64,000 bases of DNA from positions 2,635,501 through 2,699,500 of the forward strand of contig NZ_CP129119.1 in the NCBI RefSeq assembly GCF_030406775.1, in the 5' to 3' direction. The stretch comes from Sporosarcina trichiuri. GTDB lineage: Bacteria > Bacillota > Bacilli > Bacillales_A > Planococcaceae. The translations under genes and the position numbers were made by a program. The notes below the pieces were generated by a model. The model was not told the DNA's origin. It worked only from the letters and a program-made list of their open reading frames with translations, and searched no databases. How positions within the stretch are numbered: position 1 is the stretch's first letter; the number at the start of each line of letters is the position of its first letter. Shown one piece after another: positions 1 to 12,171 of the stretch.

Positions 1-275
1 TAACTGCTGCAGCTCCTGTTGCTGCTGGCGCAGGCGCTGGTGCTGGAGAAGCAGCTGCTGAGCAGACTGAATTCGACGTAATTCTTGCTGGCGCTGGAGA
101 CCAGAAAATCAAAGTCATCAAAGTCGTTCGCGAAATTACAGGCCTTGGCTTGAAAGAAGCGAAAGAAGTTGTTGATAACGCTCCGAAGCCGATCAAAGAA
201 GGCGTTGACCAGGCAGAAGCTGACGAACTCAAAGCTAAACTTGAAGAAGTCGGTGCTTCTGTAGAAGTTAAGTAA
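1..275 (+). CDS. rplL: 50S ribosomal protein L7/L12, C-terminal part (5' end outside window)
   Basis: The reading frame is open from position 3 to the TAA at 273-275, giving about 90 residues. It opens with an Ala/Gly-rich hinge ([17 protein letters not shown]) and continues into the globular C-terminal domain with the conserved run [21 protein letters not shown]7/L12 forms the ribosomal stalk; its C-terminal domain recruits EF-Tu, EF-G and initiation factors. The N-terminal dimerisation domain lies upstream of the window. It is followed immediately by a strong intrinsic terminator, so this is the end of the rplJL operon. Confidence 0.97.
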   Translation, partial: TAAAPVAAGAGAGAGEAAAEQTEFDVILAGAGDQKIKVIKVVREITGLGLKEAKEVVDNAPKPIKEGVDQAEADELKAKLEEVGASVEVK

Positions 276-286
276 TAGCCGGATTG

Positions 287-330
287 CGGAGAAAGGCTCG
301 TCTTTTTGACGGGCTTTTCTCCGTTTTTTT
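287..330 (+). terminator. Intrinsic terminator after rplL
   Basis: A 16-nt arm (287-302) pairs with 308-323 around a TTTTT loop and is followed by seven T residues. It separates the L10-L12 operon from the methyltransferase and rpoBC. Confidence 0.92.
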
Positions 331-366
331 ATACAATAAATCAGGCGGAGGAGGTCTGGGCGGAAG

Positions 367-969
367 ATGGCGGATCACTACTATACAAAAAATCCCGATG
401 TCAAAAGCCAGCCCCGTCACTGGAGCACCGTACTGCGAGGGCGGAACTTCGCGTTCGCGACAGATGCAGGGGTATTCAGTAAGGGAGATATCGACTTCGG
501 TTCCAAGCTGCTGATCGAAACGTTTCAGGTGCCCGGAACAGATGGGGATGTGCTCGATGTCGGATGCGGGTACGGGCCTGTAGGGCTGGCGGTCGCGTCA
601 CTGCTTCCCGAGCGGACGGTGCAAATGGTCGATGTGAATGAGCGGGCTTTGAGACTGGCCGAGACTAATGCGGAAAAGAATGCGATCGGAAATGTGGAAA
701 TCTTTTCGAGCGATGCGCTTGACCAAGTGACTGCCGGAGGATTTGCGGCAGTATTGACCAATCCGCCGATACGGGCTGGAAAAGAGACGGTCTTCAAAAT
801 TTATCGGCAGGCATATGACCGTTTGGCATCAGGAGGGGAACTGTGGGTTGTCATTCAGAAGAAACAGGGGGCGCCTTCCACGGAAGCGGAACTCAAGAAA
901 CTGTTTGGCAATGCAGAGATTGCGGCAAAAAGCAAGGGGTATTACATTTTCAAGTCGAAAAAACATTGA
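367..969 (+). CDS. Class I SAM-dependent methyltransferase, RsmC-like (YbxB)
   Basis: A 200-residue protein with the Rossmann methyltransferase motif I VLDVGCGYGPVGL near residue 57 and the NPP motif (TNPPIRAG) near residue 131 typical of exocyclic-amino N2-guanine methyltransferases. The family member RsmC methylates G1207 of 16S rRNA, and the B. subtilis protein in this position (between rplL and rpoB) is YbxB. The ATG at 367 is preceded by an AGGAGG-like site near 346-353. The exact rRNA target is inferred from family and position, not shown by the sequence. Confidence 0.85.
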   Translation: MADHYYTKNPDVKSQPRHWSTVLRGRNFAFATDAGVFSKGDIDFGSKLLIETFQVPGTDGDVLDVGCGYGPVGLAVASLLPERTVQMVDVNERALRLAETNAEKNAIGNVEIFSSDALDQVTAGGFAAVLTNPPIRAGKETVFKIYRQAYDRLASGGELWVVIQKKQGAPSTEAELKKLFGNAEIAAKSKGYYIFKSKKH

Positions 970-1283
970 CGGTGGATGGACCTTGTGGTAGCATTATAAA
1001 ATGCAACAATAAATATACTGCATTCGTATGCCTATTTATACACATTGCATAAGCAATGGAAATCTTAGGTATACTGACGTTGGATAAAAGATTGGTAAAT
1101 CGAAAATGAGCTCTAGCCGGAACTCGTTTTCTTTTTGTTTTTTCGATATCATACACTATTTTTGTGATTTCGGAAAGACTTATTATGGGCTGTTTGGGCA
1201 GCATGGCGTGATTTTTGTGCCGGCTCGGAAGGATCATGCATGCCGAAATGGGCTCTATTATTGTCTTATGAGGGGTGAAAGAG
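970..1283 (+). promoter_or_regulatory. Leader region of rpoB with a possible sigma-A promoter
   Basis: There is no gene in this 314-nt gap. The best promoter candidate is TTGCAT (1045-1050), a 19-nt spacer and TATACT (1070-1075); the long spacer makes it weak. No terminator is visible after the methyltransferase, so read-through into rpoB is also possible. The ribosome binding site GAGGGGTG (1270-1277) sits directly upstream of the rpoB TTG start. Confidence 0.35.
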
Positions 1284-4200
1284 TTGACAGGTCACTTAGT
1301 TCAGTACGGTCAACACCGTCAGCGCAGAAGTTTCGCGAGAATCAGCGAAGTACTCGATCTGCCGAATTTGATTGAAATCCAGACGGCATCTTATGAATGG
1401 TTTTTGGAAGAGGGCCTCAGGGAAATGTTCCACGACATCTCCCCGATCCAGGACTTCACCGGAAATCTTTCATTGGAATTCGTCGATTATCAGCTAGGCG
1501 AGCCTAAATATCCTGTGGACGAATCGAAAGAGCGCGATGTGACATTCGCCGCGCCGCTTCGTGTAAAAGTGCGGCTGCACAATAAAGAGACGGAAGATGT
1601 GAAAGAACAGGATGTCTTCATGGGAGACTTCCCGCTCATGACCGAAAACGGAACGTTCGTCATCAATGGTGCCGAGCGCGTCATCGTTTCCCAGCTCGTC
1701 CGCTCACCGAGTGTATATTTCAATGACAAGACAGATAAGAACGGCAAGCGCGGATTCGGGGCGACTGTCATTCCGAACCGCGGTGCATGGCTTGAATACG
1801 AAACAGACGCAAAAGACATCGTTCACGTGCGGATCGACCGTACGCGGAAATTGCCGATCACTGTTTTGATGAGAGCGCTTGGTTTCTCAAGTGACCAGGA
1901 AATCATCGACCTGATCGGTGACAACGAATACCTCCGAAACTCTCTTGAAAAAGATAACACGGAAAACTCCGAAAAAGCATTGCTCGAAATTTACGAACGC
2001 CTCCGTCCAGGAGAACCGCCGACATTGGAAAGCGCGAAGAATCTCCTCTTCTCACGCTTCTTCGATGCGAAGCGATATGACCTGGCGAATGTCGGACGTT
2101 ACAAGATGAACAAGAAACTCCACCTGCAGAACCGTCTGTTCAATCAGACGATCGCAGAAACGCTGGTCGACCCTGAAACCGGCGAGATCCTGATCGAAAA
2201 AGGCCAGCTGATCGACCGCCGTACGCTTGATAAGCTGCTCCCTCATTTCGAAAACGGTTTGGGCATGGTGGAACTGTCACAGGCAGGCGGTGTACTGGAT
2301 GAGCCAATCCGGATCCAGTCCGTCAAGATCTATGCACCAAAAGGTGAAGAAGGCCAGATCATCAACGTAATTTCCAACGGGTCCATCGATGATTCCATCA
2401 AACATGTCACACCGGCGGATATTATCGCTTCTGTCAGCTTCTTCTTCAACTTGCTCCATGGTGTCGGTACAACAGATGATATCGACCATTTGGGGAACCG
2501 CCGCCTCCGTTCAGTCGGTGAACTGCTGCAGAACCAATTCCGCATCGGTTTGTCGCGGATGGAACGTGTCGTCAAAGAACGGATGTCGATCAACGACACC
2601 CAGTCGATCGTCCCTCAGCAGCTCATCAATATCAGACCGGTCATCGCGTCCATCAAAGAGTTCTTCGGCAGTTCCCAGCTGTCCCAGTTCATGGACCAGA
2701 CGAACCCGCTTGCGGAACTTACGCATAAGCGCCGTCTGTCAGCACTCGGACCGGGCGGACTGACACGTGAACGTGCGGGCATGGAAGTCCGGGACGTCCA
2801 CTACTCGCACTACGGCCGCATGTGTCCGATCGAAACGCCGGAAGGTCCGAACATCGGGCTGATCAACTCCTTGTCCACCTTTGCGAAGGTCAACAAGTTC
2901 GGCTTCATCGAAACACCTTACCGGAAAGTCGACCCGGATACAGGACGTGTCACGGAACGCATCGACTATCTGACTGCAGATCTCGAGGACAACTACGTAG
3001 TTGCGCAGGCAAATGCGCCGCTCAACGATGACGGCACCTTCGTGAACGAAGAAGTTGTCGGCCGTTTCCAAGGGGACAACACGGTGTTCAAACGCGAACA
3101 GATCGACTACATGGACGTATCGCCGAAACAAGTTGTTTCCGCAGCGACAGCATGTATTCCGTTCCTTGAAAACGATGACTCCAACCGTGCCCTCATGGGA
3201 GCGAACATGCAGCGGCAGGCGGTGCCTCTCCTTAACCCGAAAGCACCGTTCGTCGGAACTGGTATGGAGCACGTATCTGCACGTGACTCAGGTGCAGCCG
3301 TCGTATCCCGCTATGAAGGGGTCGTCGAGCACGTGGAAGCGAAAGAGATCCGCGTCCGCCGCATCAGTGTCGTGGAAGGCAAGGAAGTCAAGGGTGACCT
3401 TGATGTCTACCGTCTGTCCAACTTCATCCGTTCGAACCAGGGGACATGCTACAATCAGCGCCCGATCGTCCGTGTCGGCGACCGTGTATCCAAAAAGGAT
3501 ATCCTCGCAGACGGACCATCCATGGAGAATGGTGAAATGGCACTCGGTCAGAATATCCTGATCGCCTTCATGACTTGGGACGGCTATAACTACGAGGATG
3601 CGATCATCATGAGCGAACGTCTTGTGAAAGACGATGTATTCACATCCGTCCATATCGAGGAATACGAATCGGATGCACGTGATACGAAACTCGGACCGGA
3701 AGAGATCACCCGCGACATTCCGAATATCGGTGAAGATGCACTGCGCAACCTGGATGACCGCGGAATTATCCGTATCGGTGCAGAAGTGCACGACGGCGAC
3801 ATCCTTGTCGGGAAAGTGACACCGAAAGGGGTTACTGAACTGACAGCCGAAGAACGGCTCCTGCATGCGATCTTCGGGGAAAAAGCCCGTGAAGTGCGTG
3901 ATACGTCGTTACGCGTACCGCACGGCGCAGGCGGAATTGTCCTTGACGTAAAGGTGTTCAACCGCGAAGACGGCGACGAGCTTGCACCGGGCGTCAACCA
4001 GCTGGTGCGCGTCTATATCGTGCAGAAGCGGAAGATCTCGGTCGGAGATAAGATGGCGGGACGTCACGGTAACAAAGGTGTCATCTCCCGCATCCTCCCT
4101 GAATCGGATATGCCGTTCATGCCGGATGGTACTCCGGTGGATGTCATGCTTAACCCGCTCGGCGTGCCATCACGGATGAACATCGGACAGGTTCTGGAAA

Positions 4201-4817
4201 TGCACCTTGGTATGGCGAGCCGTTCACTTGGTGTGCATATGGCTTCGCCGGTATTCGACGGTGCGAACGAGGAAGATGTCTGGGATACGATGGAAGAGGC
4301 AGGTATGGACCGTGACGGGAAAACCGTTCTCTATGACGGCCGTTCCGGAGAAGCATTCGACAACCGTGTGTCTGTCGGTATCATGTATATGATCAAACTC
4401 GCACACATGGTCGATGATAAGCTCCATGCCCGTTCCACAGGGCCATACTCACTCGTCACACAGCAGCCGCTCGGCGGGAAAGCGCAGTTCGGCGGACAGC
4501 GTTTCGGGGAGATGGAAGTGTGGGCGCTTGAAGCCTATGGTGCTGCTTATACACTCCAGGAAATCCTGACAGTGAAGTCGGATGACGTCGTCGGACGTGT
4601 GAAAACATACGAAGCGATCGTCAAGGGTGACAGCGTGCCGCAGCCGGGCGTACCGGAATCCTTTAAAGTTCTCATCAAAGAACTGCAGAGCCTTGGATTG
4701 GATGTCAAAATGCTTTCGGAAGACTTCCAGGAAATCGAATTGCGAGATCTGGAAGACGATGACGATATGCAGCCGACAGACGCATTGAACCTCATGAAAG
4801 AAGACCAGCCTGTCTGA
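1284..4817 (+). CDS. rpoB: DNA-directed RNA polymerase subunit beta
   Basis: The protein (1177 residues from TTG at 1284) matches the Bacillales beta subunit throughout. The rifampicin pocket reads as wild type ([20 protein letters not shown], then [10 protein letters not shown]), and the C-terminal [19 protein letters not shown] is intact. The frame is also open from a GTG at 1275. TTG at 1284 is preferred because AGGGGTG lies 6 nt upstream and the resulting N-terminus [15 protein letters not shown] matches B. subtilis RpoB, which also starts at TTG. It pairs with rpoC downstream. Confidence 0.98.
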   Translation: MTGHLVQYGQHRQRRSFARISEVLDLPNLIEIQTASYEWFLEEGLREMFHDISPIQDFTGNLSLEFVDYQLGEPKYPVDESKERDVTFAAPLRVKVRLHNKETEDVKEQDVFMGDFPLMTENGTFVINGAERVIVSQLVRSPSVYFNDKTDKNGKRGFGATVIPNRGAWLEYETDAKDIVHVRIDRTRKLPITVLMRALGFSSDQEIIDLIGDNEYLRNSLEKDNTENSEKALLEIYERLRPGEPPTLESAKNLLFSRFFDAKRYDLANVGRYKMNKKLHLQNRLFNQTIAETLVDPETGEILIEKGQLIDRRTLDKLLPHFENGLGMVELSQAGGVLDEPIRIQSVKIYAPKGEEGQIINVISNGSIDDSIKHVTPADIIASVSFFFNLLHGVGTTDDIDHLGNRRLRSVGELLQNQFRIGLSRMERVVKERMSINDTQSIVPQQLINIRPVIASIKEFFGSSQLSQFMDQTNPLAELTHKRRLSALGPGGLTRERAGMEVRDVHYSHYGRMCPIETPEGPNIGLINSLSTFAKVNKFGFIETPYRKVDPDTGRVTERIDYLTADLEDNYVVAQANAPLNDDGTFVNEEVVGRFQGDNTVFKREQIDYMDVSPKQVVSAATACIPFLENDDSNRALMGANMQRQAVPLLNPKAPFVGTGMEHVSARDSGAAVVSRYEGVVEHVEAKEIRVRRISVVEGKEVKGDLDVYRLSNFIRSNQGTCYNQRPIVRVGDRVSKKDILADGPSMENGEMALGQNILIAFMTWDGYNYEDAIIMSERLVKDDVFTSVHIEEYESDARDTKLGPEEITRDIPNIGEDALRNLDDRGIIRIGAEVHDGDILVGKVTPKGVTELTAEERLLHAIFGEKAREVRDTSLRVPHGAGGIVLDVKVFNREDGDELAPGVNQLVRVYIVQKRKISVGDKMAGRHGNKGVISRILPESDMPFMPDGTPVDVMLNPLGVPSRMNIGQVLEMHLGMASRSLGVHMASPVFDGANEEDVWDTMEEAGMDRDGKTVLYDGRSGEAFDNRVSVGIMYMIKLAHMVDDKLHARSTGPYSLVTQQPLGGKAQFGGQRFGEMEVWALEAYGAAYTLQEILTVKSDDVVGRVKTYEAIVKGDSVPQPGVPESFKVLIKELQSLGLDVKMLSEDFQEIELRDLEDDDDMQPTDALNLMKEDQPV

Positions 4818-4845
4818 AACCGTCAGGCGTAACCAATAAAAAAAC

Positions 4846-4866
4846 GGGGGCACTGTCCCCCTTTTT
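4846..4866 (+). terminator. Terminator-like hairpin between rpoB and rpoC
   Basis: GGGGG (4846-4850) pairs with CCCCC (4857-4861) across a CACTGT loop and is followed by TTTTT. It lies 28 nt after the rpoB stop and about 55 nt before the rpoC start. The stem is short, so it may only attenuate or pause transcription. Confidence 0.5.
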
Positions 4867-4920
4867 GTGATGAACACAGGGCCAGCAAGGCAGCGACTAG
4901 ACTAGAGGGAGGTAGGCTCC

Positions 4921-7900
4921 TTGGTAGATGTTAATAATTTTGAGTATATGAAAATCGGGCTCGCTTCACCGGATAAGATCCGTTCGTGGTCTTACGGGGA
5001 AGTCAAAAAACCCGAAACGATCAATTACCGCACATTGAAGCCTGAAAAAGATGGGTTGTTCTGCGAGCGTATTTTCGGACCGACAAAGGACTGGGAGTGC
5101 CATTGCGGCAAGTATAAGCGCGTTCGTTACAAAGGCGTTGTCTGTGACCGGTGCGGCGTGGAAGTCACCCGCCAGAAAGTGCGCCGGGAACGGATGGGCC
5201 ACATCGAACTTGCAGCGCCTGTCACACACATCTGGTATTTCAAAGGGATCCCGAGCCGGATGGGTCTGATCCTGGATATGACACCGCGTGCGTTGGAGGA
5301 AGTCATCTACTTCGCTTCGTATGTTGTCGTCGATCCGGCTGATACGCCGCTTGAGCGGAAACAGCTGCTGTCCGAGAAGGAATATCGTCTGTACCGTGAG
5401 AAGTACGGCACGAAATTCACGGCGCTCATGGGAGCGGAAGCGATCGAACAGCTTCTGTCCGCAATCGATCTCGATAAAGAGACGGAGAGTCTGAAAGAAG
5501 AACTGAAAACAGTCCAGGGACAGCGCCGCACACGTGCGATCCGCCGCCTGGAAGTTGTCGAGTCCTTCCGTAACTCAGGAAACCGTCCGGAATGGATGGT
5601 TCTCGAAGTGCTGCCGGTCATCCCGCCGGAACTCCGTCCGATGGTACAGCTGGATGGCGGCCGTTTTGCAACGTCCGACCTGAACGACTTGTACCGCCGC
5701 GTCATCAACCGGAACAACCGCCTGAAGCGTCTTCTGGACCTGGGGGCACCTGGCATCATCGTGCAGAATGAGAAGCGGATGCTGCAGGAGGCCGTTGATG
5801 CTCTTGTCGACAATGGCCGCCGCGGCCGTCCGGTAACCGGTCCGGGCAACCGTCCGCTGAAATCCCTCTCGCACATGCTGAAAGGGAAGCAGGGGCGTTT
5901 CCGTCAGAACCTTCTCGGTAAGCGTGTCGACTACTCCGGCCGTTCCGTTATCGTCGTCGGACCGAACCTGAAGATGTATCAGTGCGGTCTGCCGAAAGAA
6001 ATGGCGATCGAACTGTTCAAACCGTTCGTCATGAAAGAGCTTGTCGAACGCGGACTTGCACATAACATCAAGAGTGCGAAGCGTAAGATCGAACGCCTCC
6101 ATTCCGAAGTATGGGATGTGCTGGAAGAGGTCATCAAGGAACACCCAGTTCTTCTGAACCGGGCCCCTACGCTGCACCGTCTCGGCATCCAGGCATTCGA
6201 GCCGATGCTCGTTGAAGGGCGCGCCATTCAGCTGCACCCGCTCGTCTGTACGGCATACAACGCCGACTTCGACGGTGACCAGATGGCTGTCCACGTGCCG
6301 CTTTCCGCGGAAGCGCAGGCGGAAGCACGGCTCCTGATGCTTGCCGCGCAGAACATCTTGAACCCGAAAGACGGAAAACCTGTAGTTACACCGTCCCAGG
6401 ATATGGTTCTCGGTAACTATTACCTGACACTGGAGCGTGAAGGTGCAGTAGGAGAAGGGAAAACATTCAGCAATGTGAATGAGGCGCTGATCGCCTATCA
6501 GAACGGTCATGTCCATCTCCACTCCCGTATCGCCATCCAGGCAGGCTCGCTGAAAAACCCGACATTCACGGAAGAGCAGAACCGCAAACTGCTGATCACA
6601 ACTGTCGGTAAGCTGGTATTCAATGAAATTCTGCCGGAATCATTCCCGTATATCAACGAGCCGACCCAGCAGAACCTCCAGGTGGAAACGCCGGATATGT
6701 ATTTCGTCCCGGGGACAACTGATGTACGGGAACATATTAAAAATGCTGAAGTCGTTTCGCCGTTCGTGAAAAAATATCTTGGAAATATCATTGCGGAGAT
6801 CTTCCGCCGTTTCCACATCACCGAAACGTCGAAGATGCTCGACCGCATGAAAAACCTGGGATTCAAATATTCCACACGTGCCGGCATCACGGTAGGTATC
6901 TCCGATATCGTCGTTCTTCCGGACAAACACGATATACTGCAGGATGCACAGGAGAAAGTGGACAAAGTGACACAGCAGTTCCGCCGCGGACTCGTGACGG
7001 AAGAAGAGCGGTATGACCGCGTCATCTCGTATTGGAGCCACGCGAAGGATGTCATCCAGGACAAACTGATGGGCTCCCTTGAAAACACAAACCCGATCTT
7101 CATGATGAGTGACTCGGGGGCACGTGGTAACGCGTCGAACTTCACGCAGCTCGCAGGAATGCGTGGACTGATGGCCAACCCGGCTGGACGTATTATCGAA
7201 CTGCCGATCAAGTCATCGTTCCGTGAAGGTCTGACAGTACTCGAGTACTTCATCTCTACACACGGTGCACGTAAAGGTCTTGCGGATACAGCTCTGAAGA
7301 CAGCCGACTCCGGTTACCTGACACGCCGCCTCGTAGATGTTGCACAGGATGTCATCGTCCGCGAAGACGACTGCGGAACCGACCGGGGACTTGAGATTAC
7401 CGCGCTGACAGAAGGTGTGGAACTGATCGAATCCCTTGAGGAACGGATCGAAGGCCGGCACGCGAAGAAGAGAGTGCTCCATCCTGAAACAGGTGAAGTG
7501 CTTGCGGAAAAAGATCAGCTCATCACAGCCGACGTTGCACAGACTATCGTCAATGCCGGTATTACATCGATGTCGATCCGTTCGGCATTCACATGTAACA
7601 CGAAGCACGGTGTGTGTAAGAAATGCTACGGCATCAACCTGGCGACAGGCGAAACGGTTGAAGTGGGAGAAGCGGTCGGTATTATCGCTGCCCAGTCGAT
7701 CGGTGAGCCGGGAACCCAGCTGACGATGCGTACATTCCACACAGGCGGTGTTGCAGGAGATGACATCACATCAGGTCTTCCGCGTATCCAGGAGATCTTC
7801 GAATCGCGGAACCCGAAAGGTCAGGCTGTCATCTCGGAAATCAAAGGTATCGTTACGGATATCGACGAAATCCGCGAAGGACAGAAAGAAATCACTATCA

Positions 7901-8520
7901 AAGGCGACGTCGAGACGCGCAAGTACCTCGCGCCGTATAACGGCCGTCTGAAAGTGGCTGTGGAAGATACGGTCGAACGCGGTCAGGCACTGACGGAAGG
8001 CTCCGTCGATCCAAAAGAACTGATTGTCGTCAAAGACGTTTCGACTGTACAGGAATACTTACTGAAAGAAGTACAGAAAGTATACCGGATGCAGGGTGTT
8101 GAAATCGGCGACAAACACGTTGAAGTCATGGTCCGTCAAATGATGCGGAAAGTGCGTGTCATCGAAGCGGGCGATACGGAACTGCTGCCGGGATCACTTC
8201 TGGACATCCACCAATTCTCGGATGCCAACACAGAAGTCCTGAAAACGGGCAAACTGCCGGCAACAGCACGTCCTGTCATCCTCGGAATCACGAAAGCGTC
8301 GCTTGAAACGGAATCCTTCCTTTCGGCCGCGTCCTTCCAGGAAACGACACGAGTCCTCACCGACGCAGCCATCAAAGGCAAAACTGATGAACTGCTCGGC
8401 TTGAAAGAGAACGTCATCATCGGTAAACTCGTACCGGCGGGAACAGGCATGCAGCGCTACCGCGGCATTGAACTTGACCGCGAAGAAGAACTTGAAGAAG
8501 ACGCAGTATCTGCAGAGTAA
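4921..8520 (+). CDS. rpoC: DNA-directed RNA polymerase subunit beta'
   Basis: A 1199-residue beta' subunit starting at TTG 4921, behind AGGGAGG near 4905-4911; the start matches the B. subtilis N-terminus ([19 protein letters not shown]). The N-terminal zinc site (CHCG...CDRCG, residues about 60-78), the catalytic [13 protein letters not shown] with its three aspartates near residue 449, and the later zinc-binding cysteines ([13 protein letters not shown]) are all present. The C-terminus is a short acidic tail. Confidence 0.98.
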   Translation: MVDVNNFEYMKIGLASPDKIRSWSYGEVKKPETINYRTLKPEKDGLFCERIFGPTKDWECHCGKYKRVRYKGVVCDRCGVEVTRQKVRRERMGHIELAAPVTHIWYFKGIPSRMGLILDMTPRALEEVIYFASYVVVDPADTPLERKQLLSEKEYRLYREKYGTKFTALMGAEAIEQLLSAIDLDKETESLKEELKTVQGQRRTRAIRRLEVVESFRNSGNRPEWMVLEVLPVIPPELRPMVQLDGGRFATSDLNDLYRRVINRNNRLKRLLDLGAPGIIVQNEKRMLQEAVDALVDNGRRGRPVTGPGNRPLKSLSHMLKGKQGRFRQNLLGKRVDYSGRSVIVVGPNLKMYQCGLPKEMAIELFKPFVMKELVERGLAHNIKSAKRKIERLHSEVWDVLEEVIKEHPVLLNRAPTLHRLGIQAFEPMLVEGRAIQLHPLVCTAYNADFDGDQMAVHVPLSAEAQAEARLLMLAAQNILNPKDGKPVVTPSQDMVLGNYYLTLEREGAVGEGKTFSNVNEALIAYQNGHVHLHSRIAIQAGSLKNPTFTEEQNRKLLITTVGKLVFNEILPESFPYINEPTQQNLQVETPDMYFVPGTTDVREHIKNAEVVSPFVKKYLGNIIAEIFRRFHITETSKMLDRMKNLGFKYSTRAGITVGISDIVVLPDKHDILQDAQEKVDKVTQQFRRGLVTEEERYDRVISYWSHAKDVIQDKLMGSLENTNPIFMMSDSGARGNASNFTQLAGMRGLMANPAGRIIELPIKSSFREGLTVLEYFISTHGARKGLADTALKTADSGYLTRRLVDVAQDVIVREDDCGTDRGLEITALTEGVELIESLEERIEGRHAKKRVLHPETGEVLAEKDQLITADVAQTIVNAGITSMSIRSAFTCNTKHGVCKKCYGINLATGETVEVGEAVGIIAAQSIGEPGTQLTMRTFHTGGVAGDDITSGLPRIQEIFESRNPKGQAVISEIKGIVTDIDEIREGQKEITIKGDVETRKYLAPYNGRLKVAVEDTVERGQALTEGSVDPKELIVVKDVSTVQEYLLKEVQKVYRMQGVEIGDKHVEVMVRQMMRKVRVIEAGDTELLPGSLLDIHQFSDANTEVLKTGKLPATARPVILGITKASLETESFLSAASFQETTRVLTDAAIKGKTDELLGLKENVIIGKLVPAGTGMQRYRGIELDREEELEEDAVSAE

Positions 8521-8530
8521 TGATCAATGC

Positions 8531-8568
8531 AAACGGGAGGAGCCAGCCTCCTTCCGTTTTACATTTTT
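8531..8568 (+). terminator. Intrinsic terminator after rpoC
   Basis: AACGGGAGG pairs with CCTCCTTCCGTT around AGCCAG (with a small bulge) and is followed by TTTTACATTTTT. Confidence 0.65.
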
Positions 8569-8572
8569 ATTG

Positions 8573-8601
8573 TTGACACGGCTCCGCGCAGATGGTACTA
8601 T
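8573..8601 (+). promoter_or_regulatory. Sigma-A promoter for the L7Ae-like gene and str operon
   Basis: A perfect TTGACA (8573-8578), a 17-nt spacer and TACTAT (8596-8601), placed between the rpoC terminator and the L7Ae-like gene. Confidence 0.82.
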
Positions 8602-8646
8602 ACAAAAGGTTGATAGTTGAATGTCTGTACTTTGGAGGATATCATC

Positions 8647-8895
8647 ATGTCTTATGATAAAGTCTCACAGGCAGAGAAGCTGATCATCGGTACAAAGCAA
8701 GCAGTGAAAACGATTCGCCGGAATAAGGCGCATGAAGTCTTCATTGCACAGGATGCAGAGGATCGGGTGACTGGTCCGGTAATTGAAGAAGCTGCCAGAC
8801 AGGACATTCCGCTGACATATGTCGAATCGCGGACTGAGCTTGGGAAAGCATGCGGAATTCAAGTGGCTGCATCAGTGGTCGTCATCACTGATTAA
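8647..8895 (+). CDS. rplGB: L7Ae-family K-turn-binding ribosomal protein (YbxF-like)
   Basis: An 82-residue protein of the L7Ae/L30e/S12e/Gadd45 family, the same length as B. subtilis YbxF, which binds kink-turn RNA and associates with the ribosome. The ATG at 8647 has GGAGG at 8634-8638; a longer in-frame start at 8617 lacks a good site. It sits upstream of rpsL as in B. subtilis and has its own sigma-A promoter. An intrinsic terminator follows. Confidence 0.88.
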   Translation: MSYDKVSQAEKLIIGTKQAVKTIRRNKAHEVFIAQDAEDRVTGPVIEEAARQDIPLTYVESRTELGKACGIQVAASVVVITD

Positions 8896-8896
8896 C

Positions 8897-8934
8897 GGTT
8901 TTTGCACGCATAAAAGTGCAAAACCTTTGTTTTT
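8897..8934 (+). terminator. Terminator/attenuator between rplGB and rpsL
   Basis: GGTTTTTGCAC (8897-8907) pairs with GTGCAAAACC (8916-8925) around GCATAAAA, followed by TTTGTTTTT. It begins one base after the rplGB stop codon. No separate promoter is obvious before rpsL, so it probably modulates read-through. Confidence 0.75.
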
Positions 8935-8996
8935 ACCCAAAAATGAACCACCTGGATGTGTGGTCTTAAAAGAAGTTGGAAGGAGGAAAAAAACCG

Positions 8997-9416
8997 ATGC
9001 CTACAATTAACCAATTGGTCCGCAAACCACGTAAATCGAATACTAGCGGCTCGAAAGCTCCGGCACTTGGAAAAACGTATAACAGTTTCAAAAAGTCGAT
9101 GACTAACGTCAACTCGCCACAAAAACGAGGTGTCTGCACACGTGTGGGCACAATGACACCGAAGAAGCCGAACTCGGCCCTTCGTAAATATGCTCGTGTA
9201 CGTTTGACAAACACTCTGGAAGTCAACGCATATATCCCTGGTGAAGGCCACAACCTTCAAGAGCACAGTGTTGTTCTGATCCGCGGAGGACGCGTAAAAG
9301 ACTTACCGGGTGTCCGTTACCATATCGTTCGTGGTGCGCTTGATACTGCCGGTGTAACTGGCCGTATGCAAAGCCGTTCACACTACGGTGCGAAAAAGCC
9401 TAAAGAGAAAAAATAA
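8997..9416 (+). CDS. rpsL: 30S ribosomal protein S12
   Basis: A 139-residue S12 that lines the decoding centre. The streptomycin-determining [10 protein letters not shown] loop carries the sensitive-type lysines, and the second conserved segment [13 protein letters not shown] is intact. The ATG at 8997 follows AAGGAGG by a normal distance. First gene of the rpsL-rpsG-fusA-tuf string. Confidence 0.97.
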   Translation: MPTINQLVRKPRKSNTSGSKAPALGKTYNSFKKSMTNVNSPQKRGVCTRVGTMTPKKPNSALRKYARVRLTNTLEVNAYIPGEGHNLQEHSVVLIRGGRVKDLPGVRYHIVRGALDTAGVTGRMQSRSHYGAKKPKEKK

Positions 9417-9451
9417 TAAAGCAGCAACTATTTTGAAAGGAGGAACACAAC

Positions 9452-9922
9452 ATGCCTCGTAAAGGTCCAGTTGCAAAACGTGATGTTTTGCCAGATCCGA
9501 TTTATAACTCGAAGCTAGTTACTCGTCTTATCAACAAAATGATGGTAGACGGTAAAAAAGGTACTTCTCAGAAAATTTTATACGGTGCGTTTGAACTTGT
9601 GAAGGAGCGTTCAGGAAACGATCCGATCGAAGTGTTCGAAGCAGCGCTTAACAACGTAATGCCAGTTCTTGAAGTGCGTGCACGCCGTGTCGGCGGAGCG
9701 AACTACCAAGTACCGGTGGAAGTCCGTCCGGAGCGCCGTACGACTCTTGGTCTCCGCTACCTCGTGAACTATTCACGCACACGTGGTGAAAAGACGATGG
9801 AAGAACGTCTTGCGAACGAAATTCTTGATGCATCGAACAACACAGGCGCATCTGTAAAACGCCGTGAAGAAATGCACAAGATGGCAGAAGCGAACAAAGC
9901 ATTCGCTCACTACCGCTGGTAA
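9452..9922 (+). CDS. rpsG: 30S ribosomal protein S7
   Basis: A 156-residue S7, the primary assembly protein of the 30S head. It starts [20 protein letters not shown] and ends [13 protein letters not shown] as in other Bacillales. AAAGGAGG lies upstream of the ATG at 9452. It is 35 nt after rpsL and 51 nt before fusA, consistent with one str-type transcript. Confidence 0.97.
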   Translation: MPRKGPVAKRDVLPDPIYNSKLVTRLINKMMVDGKKGTSQKILYGAFELVKERSGNDPIEVFEAALNNVMPVLEVRARRVGGANYQVPVEVRPERRTTLGLRYLVNYSRTRGEKTMEERLANEILDASNNTGASVKRREEMHKMAEANKAFAHYRW

Positions 9923-9973
9923 GATCCATTCGTTCACTAAATCGTTATTCCGATATGGAAGGAGCAATACAAA

Positions 9974-12052
9974 ATGGGTAGAGAGTTCTCCTTAGAGAAT
10001 ACTCGTAACATTGGTATCATGGCTCACATCGATGCTGGTAAAACAACAACGACTGAGCGGATCCTTTATTACACAGGCCGAATCCACAAAATCGGTGAAA
10101 CGCACGAAGGTGCATCACAGATGGACTGGATGGAGCAGGAACAGGAACGCGGAATCACGATCACATCGGCTGCGACAACAGCAAGCTGGAAAGGTCACCG
10201 CGTAAACATCATTGATACACCGGGACACGTAGACTTCACAGTTGAAGTTGAACGTTCACTCCGTGTACTCGATGGTGCTGTAACGGTCCTTGACGCACAG
10301 TCCGGTGTTGAACCGCAGACTGAAACAGTATGGCGCCAGGCAACGACTTACGGCGTGCCTCGTATCGTATTCGTCAACAAGATGGACAAAACAGGTGCAG
10401 ACTTCATGTACTCTGTAGGAACACTCCATGACCGTCTTCAGGCAAATGCTCACCCGATCCAAATGCCGATCGGTGCAGAGGATGCTTTCGAAGCGATCAT
10501 CGACCTGGTTGAAATGAAAGCGAACTTCTATCCTGATGACACTGGCATGAACGTAGAAGTCGGTGAAATTCCGGAAGAATACCGTGCAGATGCTGAAAAA
10601 GCCCGTGAAAGTTTAGTGGAAGCGATCGTAGACTTCGACGAAAACCTCATGGAAAAATATCTGGGCGGCGAAGAGCTGACAGTTGAAGAACTGAAAGCGG
10701 CTATCCGTAAAGCGACACTGGCTGTAGAATTCTACCCGGTCGTTTGCGGTACAGCATTCAAAAACAAAGGGGTCCAGCTCGTATTGGATGCAGTCATCGA
10801 CTACCTGCCGGCTCCTACCGATCTTCCTCCAATGATGGGGATCAACCCTGAAACAGAAGAAGAAGAAGAGCGTAAAGCCAGCGACGATGCTCCATTCTCT
10901 GCGCTTGCGTTCAAAGTCATGACTGACCCTTACGTCGGTAAACTGACATTCTTCCGTGTCTACTCAGGCGTCCTGCAATCCGGTTCGTACATCAAGAACT
11001 CGACGAAGGACAAGCGTGAGCGTGTAGGACGTATCCTGCAAATGCACGCAAACCACCGTGAAGAGATTTCAGAAGTCCATGCCGGCGAAATCGCTGCTGC
11101 AGTCGGACTGAAAGACACAGGGACAGGCGATACGCTTTGTGACGACAAAGCTCCAGTCATCCTTGAGTCCATGGAATTCCCTGAACCGGTTATCTCTGTT
11201 GCGATCGAGCCGAAAACAAAGGCCGACCAAGACAAAATGGGTCAGGCGCTTGGCAAGCTGCAGGAAGAAGACCCGACATTCCGTGCACACACTGACCAGG
11301 AAACTGGTGAAGTCATCATCGCCGGAATGGGTGAGCTCCACCTCGACATCATCGTTGACCGCTTGAAGCGCGAATTCAAAGTGGAAGCGAATGTTGGTGC
11401 TCCTCAAGTATCGTACCGTGAAACATTCCGTCAAGGCGCTGAGGTCGAAGGTAAATTCGTACGTCAGTCAGGCGGACGCGGACAATACGGTCACGTTTGG
11501 ATCGAGTTCGAACCGAACGAAGAAGGTGCAGGATTCGAATTCAAGAACGCGATCGTCGGTGGTGTCGTTCCTCGTGAATACATCCCGGCAATCGAGGCAG
11601 GCGTACGCGACTCACTGGCTAACGGTGTACTCGCAGGCTACCCGCTGATCGACATCAAGGCCCGTCTCTTCGATGGTTCGTACCATGACGTCGACTCCAA
11701 CGAAATGGCCTTCAAAGTCGCTGCATCCATGGCCTTGAAAAACGCTGTCAACAAGTGTAAACCAGTACTTCTCGAGCCGACGATGAAAGTCGAAGTCATC
11801 ATCCCTGAAGAATATATGGGAGACATCATGGGTGACATCACTTCACGCCGCGGCCGCGTAGAAGGTATGGAAGCACGCGGTAACGCACAAGTCGTCCGTG
11901 CAATGGTTCCACTTGCGGAAATGTTCGGTTATGCGACAGCACTCCGCTCGAACACCCAGGGACGCGGTGTATTCTCGATGGTATTCGACCACTACGAAGA
12001 AGTGCCGAAATCCATTGCAGAAGATGTTATCAAAAAGAATAAAGGCGAATAA
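9974..12052 (+). CDS. fusA: Elongation factor G
   Basis: A 692-residue translocase GTPase. The G1 motif AHIDAGKTT, effector RGITI, G3 DTPGH and G4 NKMD are all visible in the first 140 residues, followed by domains II-V with no interruption. EF-G drives tRNA-mRNA translocation and, with RRF, ribosome recycling. AAGGAGC precedes the ATG at 9974. Its last codons overlap the -35 of the tuf promoter. Confidence 0.98.
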   Translation: MGREFSLENTRNIGIMAHIDAGKTTTTERILYYTGRIHKIGETHEGASQMDWMEQEQERGITITSAATTASWKGHRVNIIDTPGHVDFTVEVERSLRVLDGAVTVLDAQSGVEPQTETVWRQATTYGVPRIVFVNKMDKTGADFMYSVGTLHDRLQANAHPIQMPIGAEDAFEAIIDLVEMKANFYPDDTGMNVEVGEIPEEYRADAEKARESLVEAIVDFDENLMEKYLGGEELTVEELKAAIRKATLAVEFYPVVCGTAFKNKGVQLVLDAVIDYLPAPTDLPPMMGINPETEEEEERKASDDAPFSALAFKVMTDPYVGKLTFFRVYSGVLQSGSYIKNSTKDKRERVGRILQMHANHREEISEVHAGEIAAAVGLKDTGTGDTLCDDKAPVILESMEFPEPVISVAIEPKTKADQDKMGQALGKLQEEDPTFRAHTDQETGEVIIAGMGELHLDIIVDRLKREFKVEANVGAPQVSYRETFRQGAEVEGKFVRQSGGRGQYGHVWIEFEPNEEGAGFEFKNAIVGGVVPREYIPAIEAGVRDSLANGVLAGYPLIDIKARLFDGSYHDVDSNEMAFKVAASMALKNAVNKCKPVLLEPTMKVEVIIPEEYMGDIMGDITSRRGRVEGMEARGNAQVVRAMVPLAEMFGYATALRSNTQGRGVFSMVFDHYEEVPKSIAEDVIKKNKGE

Positions 12053-12081
12053 TTGAAATTCGTCTCCGATTCAAGTATAAC
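12053..12081 (+). promoter_or_regulatory. Candidate sigma-A promoter for tuf
   Basis: TTGAAA (12053-12058), a 17-nt spacer and TATAAC (12076-12081) start right at the fusA stop codon. A 6-bp hairpin (CCGGAG 12101-12106 with CTCCGG 12115-12120) follows in the tuf leader. It would let tuf be expressed above the rest of the operon. Confidence 0.6.
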
Positions 12082-12171
12082 TACTTTGTAAGTTATGATT
12101 CCGGAGTCATACGGCTCCGGTCCATATCTATAAAACTAAAATCACACTCAATTTAGAGGAGGAACTCCAAA

